This document shows, in pieces, positions 16,287 to 25,442 of a stretch of 64,000 bases of DNA. The notes beneath the pieces are model-generated. The model searched no databases, was not told the DNA's origin, and saw nothing but the letters and a program-made list of their open reading frames with translations. Position numbers and translations under genes: made by a program. Positions within the stretch are counted from its first letter, which is position 1, and every line of letters begins with the position of its first letter. Origin of the DNA: Spongiibacter taiwanensis (GTDB lineage Bacteria; Pseudomonadota; Gammaproteobacteria; Pseudomonadales; Spongiibacteraceae); NCBI RefSeq assembly GCF_023702635.1, contig NZ_CP098455.1, forward strand, positions 1,054,001 to 1,118,000, written 5' to 3'.

Positions 16287-17294
16287 CTAATCAATAAAGC
16301 CCCGGGCGTTAAAGGCAGGAGTGCTCAGCGAATGCTGCCAAAGCAGTGCGGCGTCACTGCGAACACCAGCCGCGCTGGCGGGCAGGTAAGTCAGTCGGAA
16401 TCGCTGACCCAAGGCCAGCTCGGCGATATTTCCCCACACCTCACGGTCGCTAAGCGAGTAGACATACCAGCGCGGCAGACTCAAATCGAACTGGGTAGAG
16501 TGCACCTCCCCGGGCGCCAGGCTGATCACCTTTTCCTGCTGCCATTGCGCCAGACTGCAGGCGATCTCTCGCGGAGCGGCAGTTGCCTCTCTTCCCGGCA
16601 GCATATCCAGCCGAAAGGCGCAGTGCTCGGGGCCATCGATAATACGCAGCGGCGCGTCGGAGAAATTGTGAATATTCATTTGAAAGCGCAAATTCGCCGC
16701 CCCCTCTTCAGCCGAGGCAGCAGCGGAATTGACGCGTTGAAACTGCAAGCCCACCGGGCTCCAGCGAAAGGTTTTGATTTGTCCCACGCCACCGCGACCG
16801 ATCGCCACCGCGACCTCCATGGGCACCTGTACACCGTCGCGGACACCACGACGTTGCTCGATGGCCTTGCCGCTGCCCTGCTCCACAAACATCTTCTCGA
16901 TCCCGTAGCGAAGATCGACAAAGCCCTGCTCGCGACGCCCACCGCCGTCATAGAAATGGGCAACACGGCCCTTCAGAAACTGACCGCGGCCAGGCGGGGT
17001 AAGGCTCAGATAGTCCAGGCGGTAGAGGTCTCCGGCCTCCTGAGATAGCGCGGCATAAACGATTTGCCCGCGTTTGAGGAGGTCGGGCGATTGCCGGAAA
17101 GCCGACAGCGGCACCTGATTAAGGTCATAACTCAGAACGACGTAATCTCCCCGCAAGGGGTCCCGGGGGTCGATGGGCGCGGTGCGCAAATACACGACCT
17201 CGCCTTTGGCCAAAATCCACTCCCGCTGCCCAGCCAGATAAGCCAGGAGGGCAATCTGGGCGAGGATAACAACGACAAACAGCGCCCTACGCAT
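16287..17294 (-). CDS. GDYXXLXY-domain protein
   Basis: The 335-residue product has one N-terminal membrane helix (VVVILAQIALLAYLAG) and then an exported domain bearing the family's eponymous motif GDYVVLSY at about residue 48. A second region with RYGIEKMFVEQGSGKAIE, also typical, sits near residue 130. The C-terminal part (from about residue 195) forms beta-rich repeats. Members are almost always encoded beside DUF2157/DUF4401 multi-pass proteins, as here: its start overlaps the upstream DUF2157 gene by 8 bp. The complex's function is unknown; an envelope role is inferred. Confidence 0.85.
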   Translation of the reverse strand: MRRALFVVVILAQIALLAYLAGQREWILAKGEVVYLRTAPIDPRDPLRGDYVVLSYDLNQVPLSAFRQSPDLLKRGQIVYAALSQEAGDLYRLDYLSLTPPGRGQFLKGRVAHFYDGGGRREQGFVDLRYGIEKMFVEQGSGKAIEQRRGVRDGVQVPMEVAVAIGRGGVGQIKTFRWSPVGLQFQRVNSAAASAEEGAANLRFQMNIHNFSDAPLRIIDGPEHCAFRLDMLPGREATAAPREIACSLAQWQQEKVISLAPGEVHSTQFDLSLPRWYVYSLSDREVWGNIAELALGQRFRLTYLPASAAGVRSDAALLWQHSLSTPAFNARGFID

Positions 17295-18609
17295 GACGGG
17301 ACCTCATGATTTTCTGCCGTTCGCTCTGCTTTGAATACCGAAGCCCCACCAAAAACAGCACGCCGCCAAGCAGTAAAAACACCAGGGCCCGTGCAAGCAG
17401 ACTTTCAAAAAGGTCGTTAAAGCGGGCAAATACTAACGCCGCCAGCAGAGCACACCCCAGCGTGGTCACCTTCCAGCGAACCTGATCGGTTCCCCAGTAG
17501 ATCAGCAGCAGGGCGTAACCCAATACCAATAGGTTGGCGAGACTGCGCACCAGGCTGGGCATCGGTTCCACCAGGCTCAATATCAGCACCACCAGAACGA
17601 ACAGGCATACCATGCCCGCTTCGACCCACTCTGCCGGCGTGCGGGGCCGGGTGCCCGCTTGCAACATAACCCACCCCCAACTCGGCAGCACCAACGCCAG
17701 CAGCAGGCCGTAGTAAAGGGTACTGACCTGGCCATCGAGCTTCATGGCGAGGGAGGTGTTAGCCACATCACCGAAACTGGCGAGAAACAACAGCGGGATT
17801 AACAGCAGCCTGCCCAGCCGACTGAAGCTGCCAGCACTGTGAGGAAAGCGGCTTGCCTGCGCCAGACGCCCCAGGGCAATGTAACTGGCTGCCAGCCATA
17901 ACAGCGACAGCAACATCAGCTCTTCGGCCAGGCCCAGGGTGAGAAAGGACAAGCTCACCGGAAACAGCACCAGGCAAAACGCCAACAACGGGCGGGAGCG
18001 CTCCCGCCAGGCCAGCGGTACGAGTGCCAGCAAGATGATCCAGCTACCCCAGTGATTCAGCACCTCAAACTCAAACACCTCCAGACCAACCCAGAACACA
18101 ATCAACACCGCGGCCAACATGCCCTGGGCCACCGACGGCAACAACCAGGCCGACACCAGCGCGACCAGCGACCACAGTAGAAACAGATCGGGATAGTAGC
18201 CATTGAGGTGATAAATCTGGCTGATCAGGATAACCCCGGCACCAAACAGCATAGTGCCCAACAGATGAAGGCTATCAACCACGAAAGGGTGGCGATCCCG
18301 GCGGTGAAGCCACAGGCCGGCGCCGTGGGCCAGGGCTAGAGACAGACCGATTACAGCCAGTTTGGTATAGCGGTGCATGGCCTCCCAGTTGTAGGCAAAC
18401 ACCAGAACAATACCGAGGCCGAAAATAACCACGCCGAGCGCGGAGAAAATGACCTTGCCCCAGCTGGTGCCACCGACTCTGCCACTGCGCACTGCGGCAT
18501 CGCTGACCACAGGGTAACGCGCGTAGAGGCGCATCGCCTGCTCGTCATTGATCAGCCCCTCACGCAGCCATTGGGCGATCTCGGCCCGCATCCACTGGTT
18601 GTTCTCCAT
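17287..18609 (-). CDS. DUF2157 polytopic membrane protein
   Basis: The 440-residue protein starts at ATG 18609 with a soluble N-terminal DUF2157 segment (WLREGLINDEQAMRLYARYP) that resembles a small helical domain, followed by about a dozen hydrophobic helices through residue 435, as in the DUF2157/DUF4401 group. No transport or catalytic motif is recognisable. It is translationally coupled to the GDYXXLXY gene, with which it presumably forms a membrane complex of unknown activity. Confidence 0.85.
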   Translation of the reverse strand: MENNQWMRAEIAQWLREGLINDEQAMRLYARYPVVSDAAVRSGRVGGTSWGKVIFSALGVVIFGLGIVLVFAYNWEAMHRYTKLAVIGLSLALAHGAGLWLHRRDRHPFVVDSLHLLGTMLFGAGVILISQIYHLNGYYPDLFLLWSLVALVSAWLLPSVAQGMLAAVLIVFWVGLEVFEFEVLNHWGSWIILLALVPLAWRERSRPLLAFCLVLFPVSLSFLTLGLAEELMLLSLLWLAASYIALGRLAQASRFPHSAGSFSRLGRLLLIPLLFLASFGDVANTSLAMKLDGQVSTLYYGLLLALVLPSWGWVMLQAGTRPRTPAEWVEAGMVCLFVLVVLILSLVEPMPSLVRSLANLLVLGYALLLIYWGTDQVRWKVTTLGCALLAALVFARFNDLFESLLARALVFLLLGGVLFLVGLRYSKQSERQKIMRSRHA

Positions 18610-18754
18610 GCCCCGAATTATTCCCATCCATGACAGTATGAGTGCAACTATGATCCCCTAATTGGCACCGACCAGGCGAGGGCAGTCAGGGGAAATTTAC
18701 GTAATTTGTGCAGTTATCGGCGCCGGGAGCAACGTGCATTGCCAGACCGTGTTG

Positions 18755-20323
18755 TCAGGCGATTTCCTCCATCGCCCGTTCGGCAAAACCGTGGCCCGCT
18801 TCTGCGTAGAGATTAAAGGTGATACAGCCCATTGCCTCCAGCTCGGCGGCCTGATCCGGAAACCGGGAAACCACAGCGATGTGTCCCTGATAGTTCAGCT
18901 GCTGCAGCAGCCGCACGACTTCAATATTTTCAAGATGATTGGTGAGACTGACCAGCAGCATACGACGCCGGTGCAGCTGGGCCCTTTCTAGAAAGTCCCG
19001 GTCACTGGCATCGCCAAACACGCAGCGCAAACCATTGGCTTCATGCTTGGCGGCCTTCTCCGGGTTTTCCTCAACACCCACGATTTTCCCCGGAAAATGC
19101 TCACTCAGATAGGAATACGCACCAAACCCAATCCGGCCCATACCAAAGATCACAAACTCCGCTTCCCCTAGATCAACCCCACGCTCGTGAACCAGCAACT
19201 CACGCCGCTCCAGCCGTTGTAGTCGCGGCGCCAGCCGGGCGTACAAACTGTGAATGTGGGTATTGAAGGGCACCGCAATAAACAACGATAACGCCATTGC
19301 CACAGCCAGGGTCGTCAGCCATTGGGCGGGCAATGCGCCGGCCTGCACTGCCAGCGCCGCCACAATCAGGCCAAATTCACTGTAGTTAAACAGTGATAAC
19401 CCGGTCAGCATGGCGGTCCGCGCACGCAGTCGGAACACCAGCAACAAACCAAAATATATCAGCGGCCGCAGGAAAATCAGCAGTGCCAGTAGCACCGCCA
19501 CCAGCACCATTTGCCCCGACGGCAAACCGTAGTACCCCACACTGAGAAAGAACGCGGTGAGGAAGATATCCTTGAAGTTGATCAGGTTCTTATAAAGCTC
19601 GTTGCTCTTGGTGGCATTGGACAGCAGCACCCCAAAGATCAGCGCCCCAAGACCGGCCTTGAGATGCAAAAACTCGAACAGCGCCGCACTGCCCAGCGCC
19701 ACCGAGAAACCAAACAACACCAACAGCTCACCGTGGCCTGCCTGGCGCATCAACATGACTAACACGGGGCGCAGCAGTGGTAAGCCAATCAATGCCAACG
19801 CCCAGGGCGAGGGTGGGTGCTCGGACGTGGTCACCAGATAGGTCACCGCCATGATGTCTTGCACGATCAAGATACCGATGGCGATTTTGGCGTGAAGTGC
19901 TGCCCCCTCCCCCCGTTCGTCAAAAATCTTTACTGCAAACACCGTACTGGAAAAAGACAGCGCAAAGGCCAGGGTCCAGGCCAATGTCGGTTCCACCTCC
20001 GCCAACCCCGGAATAATCAAATGCAGCAGCATCAGAACGATGGCTGTCAGGGGCACGACTATCGCGGTGTGCAATCCCGCCACCGCCCATACCTGGGGGG
20101 CGGCCAATTCACGCAGATTTAACTTCAAGCCGATGGTAAACAGCAGCAGAACAATGCCCAGCTCAGCCAGCTCGTTAATTTGGGCCGCGTCACCCAGCTC
20201 CATCGCTCCGGCGATAAACCCGGTAACCAAGTACCCCAGCAGCGGCGGTGTGCCCATGCGCCGAAAAAGCAGTCCCACCAAGAATGCCATGGCAACAAGC
20301 AGGGGCTCTATCATCAACTCCAA
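18755..20323 (-). CDS. Kef-type monovalent cation:proton antiporter (CPA2) with RCK domain
   Basis: The 522-residue inner-membrane protein has a 12-13-helix Na+/H+ exchanger domain (about residues 1-370) with the CPA2 signatures LFTIGLKLNL, SFSSTVFAVKIFDERGE and GILIVQDIMAV, and a C-terminal TrkA-N domain starting with the nucleotide-binding FVIFGMGRIGFGAY. It resembles KefB/YbaL and probably mediates K+ efflux under NAD(H) or electrophile control. The domain is shorter than KefB (601), with no TrkA-C part. It is monocistronic, with no KefF/KefG subunit nearby. Confidence 0.9.
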   Translation of the reverse strand: MELMIEPLLVAMAFLVGLLFRRMGTPPLLGYLVTGFIAGAMELGDAAQINELAELGIVLLLFTIGLKLNLRELAAPQVWAVAGLHTAIVVPLTAIVLMLLHLIIPGLAEVEPTLAWTLAFALSFSSTVFAVKIFDERGEGAALHAKIAIGILIVQDIMAVTYLVTTSEHPPSPWALALIGLPLLRPVLVMLMRQAGHGELLVLFGFSVALGSAALFEFLHLKAGLGALIFGVLLSNATKSNELYKNLINFKDIFLTAFFLSVGYYGLPSGQMVLVAVLLALLIFLRPLIYFGLLLVFRLRARTAMLTGLSLFNYSEFGLIVAALAVQAGALPAQWLTTLAVAMALSLFIAVPFNTHIHSLYARLAPRLQRLERRELLVHERGVDLGEAEFVIFGMGRIGFGAYSYLSEHFPGKIVGVEENPEKAAKHEANGLRCVFGDASDRDFLERAQLHRRRMLLVSLTNHLENIEVVRLLQQLNYQGHIAVVSRFPDQAAELEAMGCITFNLYAEAGHGFAERAMEEIA

Positions 20324-20527
20324 TCCTTTGTAGCGGGGCCGCCCCTTACTGGCTGTTTGCAGGTGGCAGACGATCAGGTTGCCCCATTAAACCAGTGCCG
20401 ATGCAGTTGTGACAAACCATCGGCCTGACTCGATCACCAATAGCAGTAGGCCTGCATAACGGAGGAAGGTGGGTTGTGTCAGCTCCAGGCGCACTCGGCG
20501 CTGCCAGTCATGACACGAGGGAGGGGC

Positions 20528-21400
20528 TCACCGGCTTGGGCGACGGGGCCACAATACCGGTGTCGCCGCGCGGTAGCGCTGGAACTCAGGCTCCTGACCC
20601 CAGCGCCGCTCTGCTGCAGCTTCCAGCAGGGAAATACCGCTAATGCGGGTCAGCAACAGGTACACAAACAGCGGCGATATGGCGGCCAGATGCTGCCAGC
20701 CTTGCAACACCGGCAAAGCAATCAGCCAGATGCCAAACCACATCATGATTTCGCCAAAATAATTGGGATGGCGCGACCATGCCCACAAACCGCTTTGAAT
20801 GAACCGCCCCCGGTTAGCTGGGTCGCGCCGAAAGGCCGCCTTTTGTGCATCGGCAGTGGCTTCAAAGCAAAACCCCAGTGCCCAGCACACACCACCGATC
20901 ACAGCTAAGCCGCTGACCGGTACGGAGTGAGCACTCAAGGTGCCGAGCAAAACACCCGCCAGGGTGAGAACGATCCACAGTGACTGTAGCGTCCACGCCA
21001 GCAGAAATCGCGACCAATTGTCGCGAATATCATCAAAACGACTGTCGCTGCCAGTGAAAACGATGCGCCGGTACAGAAAAACCCCGAGCCGCAGCGCCCA
21101 CACCAAGGCCAGCGACGCGAGCAGCCAACGGCGGCCATCCAGCGATGGCGCCAACACCAGCGCGAAGACAACGGCCGAGATATGGCCAAGACTGCCAAAC
21201 ACATCGTAGTAGCGCTCCAAGCGCTGTCGCCAGGCAAGGCCAAAGCCGAGCCACTGCAAACCAATACTCCACAGCACGATCAGCACCAGGGGGTTGCTGC
21301 CTTGCCAACTGGGCAGCGCGCCCCCCGCCAGCCAGGCGAAGCCCACCGCCACTGCGCAAATGATGCCGATGCCGGCGATATCGAAGCCTTGTTTCACCAA
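20528..21400 (-). CDS. DUF1295 membrane protein (steroid 5-alpha-reductase-like)
   Basis: The 290-residue polytopic protein belongs to DUF1295, related to eukaryotic steroid 5-alpha-reductases and isoprenylcysteine methyltransferases. The diagnostic C-terminal segment is SRHPNYFGEIMMWFGIWLIA near residue 210, preceded by QSGLWAW. Six or seven hydrophobic segments precede and follow. The bacterial substrate is unknown. The gene is isolated, upstream of a repetitive intergenic element. Confidence 0.85.
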   Translation of the reverse strand: MVKQGFDIAGIGIICAVAVGFAWLAGGALPSWQGSNPLVLIVLWSIGLQWLGFGLAWRQRLERYYDVFGSLGHISAVVFALVLAPSLDGRRWLLASLALVWALRLGVFLYRRIVFTGSDSRFDDIRDNWSRFLLAWTLQSLWIVLTLAGVLLGTLSAHSVPVSGLAVIGGVCWALGFCFEATADAQKAAFRRDPANRGRFIQSGLWAWSRHPNYFGEIMMWFGIWLIALPVLQGWQHLAAISPLFVYLLLTRISGISLLEAAAERRWGQEPEFQRYRAATPVLWPRRPSR

Positions 21401-21481
21401 TGGTCATCTCCTGTTGTCCTCTGCGATACGCCATCCACTGCCAAAGCGATGACGCTCGCCCATCACAGACACCCCATTTTC

Positions 21482-21814
21482 AGGGCCTGTTAACACTAAT
21501 TGGATTGCACCTGCTGGAGGGCATTTTTGCCTCCAGCTAGGCGGAGGAAGCGCAGTTTGGTTATTCCAAATAAGCGACCGAGAACGACGCTGGGGGCAAA
21601 AATGGCTCCAGCGGAACGCCGCCCGGCCCTTTGGGTTGTGGCTAAAAATTCACCACTCGTCGTCATTCGAACCCAAAGCACTCGCTACGCTCGCGGGGCC
21701 AGCTTTCGTTCATTTGGAGTAACCAAACCTCTCTCCTCATTTCCGCGCGGCGTCCGCTAGATTGGCGAATTTTTAGCCACAACAGGCGTATTCCAATTAG
21801 TGTTGGCAGGCCCT
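21482..21814. repeat. Palindromic intergenic element, copy 1 (333 bp)
   Basis: The element starts AGGGCCTGTTAACACTAATTGGA and ends with its near-inverse (TTCCAATTAGTGTTGGCAGGCCCT), so it has terminal inverted repeats of about 23 bp. Internal inverted segments also occur, for example TTGTGGCTAAAAATTC near 21640 against GAATTTTTAGCCACAA near 21765, and TTTGGTTATTCCAAAT against ATTTGGAGTAACCAAA. It is longer than copy 2 because of three extra GC-rich inserts. No transposase is encoded; a short minus-strand frame within it is probably not a gene. This and the sequence to 22012 account for the 612-bp gap before the LOG gene. Confidence 0.85.
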
Positions 21815-22012
21815 TGCACGCTAGTATGCGCCGCATACCCGACAGGGAACCACACCGGGCGCATTTTTCGCTGGCGTTCACCGCCGTCAGACGCTTTACT
21901 CAAAATACGCTCCGATAATATTTCAGGTAACCGGTGCGGACCTACTCTTGCCAAGGCCCTGCCTTTGTAACCTTGCGAGCAAGACTCAGTGGTATCGATT
22001 AGGAATGACTGT

Positions 22013-22888
22013 ATGAGAAAACCTTCAAGTCTGACAGGCGCCAACTTCCCCTCTGCCCGGGAGGACATGTTCGACAACGAAATGGAAATGCCGTCGGCCT
22101 ATCGGCTGGCCTTCAGCGACCAGGACTTTCTATTAAGAGAAGAGTTGCGGGGACTCCGCTTTCAACTTGAGCTGCAAAAACCCGAAATGATCCTGCAGGA
22201 GCACAACGTAAAATCCACCGTTGTGGTTTTTGGCAGCGCCCGCTTCCTCGCCCCCGAAGAGGCCGACCTTGCGGTCACCGAGGCACAAAAGCTGGGCGAT
22301 CAAGCGGCGATTCGCGCAGCCAAACGCGCCCAGCGCAACAGCCATTACTATCAGGAAGCCCGCCGACTCGGCGAGCTCATCACCGAACACTCCAACAATT
22401 GCCCCGAAGAAGAACGCCTATATGTGATGACAGGGGGCGGGCCCGGCATTATGGAGGCGGCCAACCGGGGCGCGACCGAAGCCAACGGCAAATCCATTGG
22501 CCTCAATATCGTGCTGCCCCACGAGCAATTCCCCAACCCCTATATCACACCGGAATTCTGTTTTCGCTTTCACTACTTCGCCATTCGCAAAATGCATTTT
22601 ATGCTGCGCGCCAAAGCGGTCATTGTCTGCCCCGGCGGTTTTGGCACCATGGATGAATTGTTTGAGGCCCTTACCCTGATCCAGACAGGCCGCTCCAAAC
22701 GCATTCCGGTGATTCTGTTAGGGCACGAATTTTGGCGCCAGGCCATTAACCTGGAATTTCTGCGCGACGAAGGCGTTATCAGCCCCGAAGACGTCAATAT
22801 GATTTCGGTGGTCGACAGCGCCGAACAGGCCTGGCACAACATCGTCGAGTTTTACGACCTCAGCACCGGCAGGTGCAACGCCTGCTGA
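22013..22888 (+). CDS. LOG-family (TIGR00730) nucleotide-monophosphate phosphoribohydrolase-like protein
   Basis: LOG proteins hydrolyse nucleoside 5'-monophosphates, including cytokinin forms, at the N-glycosidic bond. The 291-residue product begins at ATG 22013, 8 bp after AGGA. It has a 70-residue N-terminal extension, then VVVFGSARF, YVMTGGGPGIMEAANRGA (the substrate-loop GGGxGxM) and the active-site motif PGGFGTMDELFEALTLIQTG. No signal peptide is present. It is longer than minimal LOGs (about 190). Substrate preference cannot be inferred; 'lysine decarboxylase' labels for the family are a known misannotation. Confidence 0.88.
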   Translation: MRKPSSLTGANFPSAREDMFDNEMEMPSAYRLAFSDQDFLLREELRGLRFQLELQKPEMILQEHNVKSTVVVFGSARFLAPEEADLAVTEAQKLGDQAAIRAAKRAQRNSHYYQEARRLGELITEHSNNCPEEERLYVMTGGGPGIMEAANRGATEANGKSIGLNIVLPHEQFPNPYITPEFCFRFHYFAIRKMHFMLRAKAVIVCPGGFGTMDELFEALTLIQTGRSKRIPVILLGHEFWRQAINLEFLRDEGVISPEDVNMISVVDSAEQAWHNIVEFYDLSTGRCNAC

Positions 22889-22893
22889 ACAAT

Positions 22894-22926
22894 CGAACAG
22901 GCGCGGCATCGTGCCGCGCCTGTTCG
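22894..22926 (+). terminator. Perfect 15-bp hairpin after the LOG gene, without T-run
   Basis: CGAACAGGCGCGGCA pairs perfectly with TGCCGCGCCTGTTCG around a TCG loop, 6 bp after the LOG stop codon. It is not followed by a run of Ts, so it may stabilise the mRNA 3' end or pause polymerase rather than terminate intrinsically. Confidence 0.6.
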
Positions 22927-23006
22927 CCTCCCGCCGCAACAGCAGCGCAGCGCGGCCGAAATTGGTATAGTTGCCGCCCTGATTTCCCGCAGCTGAAAGT
23001 CGAATT

Positions 23007-24464
23007 ATGTCTAGCCCCCTGATTGAACTGCGCGATGTGCGCTTTGCCTACCAACTGGAATTGATTCTCGACCACCTGAGCTGGGTCTGGCCCCAGGGCA
23101 GCCATATCGCCCTGCTCGGCGGCAATGGCGCGGGCAAAACGACACTGGCAAAACTACTCACCGACAGCCTACGCCCTAACCACGGCGACGTGATCTACGC
23201 CGAGGGCATCGGCCCTGCCGACGTGGCGCTGATTTCCTTTGACTTACACAAAGAGCTCATGGAGCGAGACCGCCGCTTTGATGACAGCGAAACCCGCGCC
23301 GACGCCTTTGATGTTGGCACCACGGTGCGCAATGCAATTCTGCAGGGCAAAGCCCCGACGGAGGACTTCACCCAGCTCTGCAAACGCCTGGGGATTGATC
23401 ATATTCTCGACCAGGGCATTCGTTTTATTTCCACCGGTGAAAGCCGCAAAACCCTGCTCGCCCGGGCCCTGCTCGCCAAACCCAAGGCGATGATTCTGGA
23501 CAACCCCTTTGAAGGCCTCGATATCAACGCCCAGGGCGAGATGCGCGAGCTACTCGACGAGCTGGTCCAATCCCCCACCCCACTGCTGCTGATCACCAAG
23601 GATGCCAGCGATATTCCCGATGCAATCGACACCGTATTCTTGATGGACCACGGCAAAATCCAAAGCCAATGCAGCGCCATCGAGGCCAAGCGTCAGACTG
23701 CCCAGCGGCACCGCTATAGCAAGCCGCTGCCAATCGAGCCCGCGCCAGACTACCCGGGCGGACAACCATTGATCGAACTCAAGGATGTCAACGTCAACTT
23801 TCGTGGCAAACAAGTGCTCAGCGACATCAACTGGACCCTGATGCCAGACCAGCACTGCTGCATTAGTGGCCCCAACGGTGCGGGTAAATCGACCCTGCTG
23901 GGCCTGCTCTGCGGCGAGAATGACAAAGCCTATGGCCAGCGGGTGATTCTGTTTGGCAAGCAGCGGGGCAGCGGCGAAAGTGTATGGGATGTGAAAACCC
24001 ACTTCGGCCTGCTCAATACCAACATGCAACTCAGCAACCTCAAACGCAGCAAGGTAATTGATGTGGTGGCCTCAGGCCTGTTCGACTCTGTCGGCCTCTA
24101 CAACGACTACGGCGACGCCGAGCGCCAACGGCTGTTGGCCTGGCTCGATGCCTTGGAGCTGCTGCACTGCCGGGAACAGCGTTTCGACCGCCTGTCCTTC
24201 GGCGAGCAGCGCATGGTGCTATTGGTCAGGGCAATGGTGAAATCGCCGGAAATTCTTATTCTGGACGAACCCTGCATTGGCCTGGACGGCGAGCAAAAAG
24301 CCCGCTTGCTCGGCGCCGTCGACCAGATCGCCGCCACCGGCCACACCCGGATTCTGTTCGTCAGCCACCGCAGCGAAGAAGTGCCGGATTGCATCAACCA
24401 ATTCCTGGCTTTGGTGCCCTCAGAAAAGGGCGGCTATACCGCCGACATTCGCGAGCGCGATTAA
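23007..24464 (+). CDS. modF: ModF-like tandem ABC ATPase
   Basis: The 485-residue cytosolic protein has two ABC nucleotide-binding domains in one chain. NBD1: Walker A GGNGAGKT (about residue 38), a divergent signature STGESRKTLLA and Walker B MILDNP, where Asn/Pro replaces the catalytic Glu. NBD2: GPNGAGKS (about 290), LSFGEQR signature and ILILDEP. Segments LFGKQRGSGESVWDVK, LFDSVGLY and LFVSHRSEEVPDCI match E. coli ModF/PhrA. ModF is linked to molybdate, but no modABC is near, so that role is by homology only. It lacks transmembrane domains. Confidence 0.85.
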   Translation: MSSPLIELRDVRFAYQLELILDHLSWVWPQGSHIALLGGNGAGKTTLAKLLTDSLRPNHGDVIYAEGIGPADVALISFDLHKELMERDRRFDDSETRADAFDVGTTVRNAILQGKAPTEDFTQLCKRLGIDHILDQGIRFISTGESRKTLLARALLAKPKAMILDNPFEGLDINAQGEMRELLDELVQSPTPLLLITKDASDIPDAIDTVFLMDHGKIQSQCSAIEAKRQTAQRHRYSKPLPIEPAPDYPGGQPLIELKDVNVNFRGKQVLSDINWTLMPDQHCCISGPNGAGKSTLLGLLCGENDKAYGQRVILFGKQRGSGESVWDVKTHFGLLNTNMQLSNLKRSKVIDVVASGLFDSVGLYNDYGDAERQRLLAWLDALELLHCREQRFDRLSFGEQRMVLLVRAMVKSPEILILDEPCIGLDGEQKARLLGAVDQIAATGHTRILFVSHRSEEVPDCINQFLALVPSEKGGYTADIRERD

Positions 24465-24512
24465 CCGGGGCAGATGAGCCCCCTCGCCAGTTAATAACAG
24501 GAGCCACTCAGC

Positions 24513-25277
24513 ATGCGCATTGCCTCTTGGAACGTAAACGGCATCCGCGCCGTGATGAAGAAAGATTTTGTCGACTCCCTCGCCGCAATGAATGCCGACG
24601 TCCTCTGCCTACAGGAAACCAAGGCCCAGGACGACCAGGTCATCGCCGCCCTCGAGGGCGTGCAGGGCTACCATGTGTACAGCAACAGTGCCGAGCGCAA
24701 GGGCTATTCCGGTGTGGCCATCCTCAGCCGTGAGCAACCACTGAATGTGACCGCCGATATCGGCATTGCCGAACACGACACCGAAGGTCGGGTGCTGGTA
24801 GCCGAGTTCGCCGACTTTTATCTGTTGACGGTTTACACCCCCAACTCCGGTAACGAGCTGGTGCGGCTGCCCTATCGGGAAACCTGGGACCGGGATTTTC
24901 TCGCCTATGTTAAGAAGTTAGAGGCGAGCAAACCCGTGCTGATGTGCGGCGACTTTAACGTGGCCCACCGGGAAATCGATATCGCCAGACCCAAGCCCAA
25001 TTACAATAAAAGTGCCGGCTACACCCAGAAAGAAATTGATGGCATGGATGCTATCCAGGCGGCGGGGTTTATCGATACCTTCCGCTACTTGCACCCGGAC
25101 ACCATCAAGTACAGCTGGTGGAGTTATCGGGCTGGCGCCCGGGGCAAGAATATCGGCTGGCGGATAGATTATTTTCTTGGCAGCGCCGCGCTGGTCGAGA
25201 GCCGCTTGGTTGCGGCGGACATTTGGAATGACATTCATGGGTCGGACCATTGTCCGGTTAGTGTAGATCTTCGCTGA
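24513..25277 (+). CDS. xthA: Exodeoxyribonuclease III
   Basis: XthA is the AP endonuclease and 3'-5' exonuclease of base-excision repair. The 254-residue product contains the exonuclease/endonuclease/phosphatase fold motifs in order: [20 protein letters not shown] (metal-binding Glu), [13 protein letters not shown] (Asp and Asn), [10 protein letters not shown] and the C-terminal SDHCPV with the catalytic Asp-His. Length is close to E. coli XthA (268). It follows modF by about 50 bp and may be co-transcribed. Confidence 0.95.
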   Translation: MRIASWNVNGIRAVMKKDFVDSLAAMNADVLCLQETKAQDDQVIAALEGVQGYHVYSNSAERKGYSGVAILSREQPLNVTADIGIAEHDTEGRVLVAEFADFYLLTVYTPNSGNELVRLPYRETWDRDFLAYVKKLEASKPVLMCGDFNVAHREIDIARPKPNYNKSAGYTQKEIDGMDAIQAAGFIDTFRYLHPDTIKYSWWSYRAGARGKNIGWRIDYFLGSAALVESRLVAADIWNDIHGSDHCPVSVDLR

Positions 25278-25442
25278 GGTTTTTTTAACCTGGCAGTGGG
25301 CGGTGATTTCGCTTCGAGCCATCGATCTTCTGGGTGTGGGGACTCGGTCGAATTTTTTGCTTCGGCTGAAAGCATTGGTTTCGCCCAGCTGGGCGACTTA
25401 CTTCTTTTTGTGTGAAAAAGAAGTAAGCAAGAAAAGCACACC

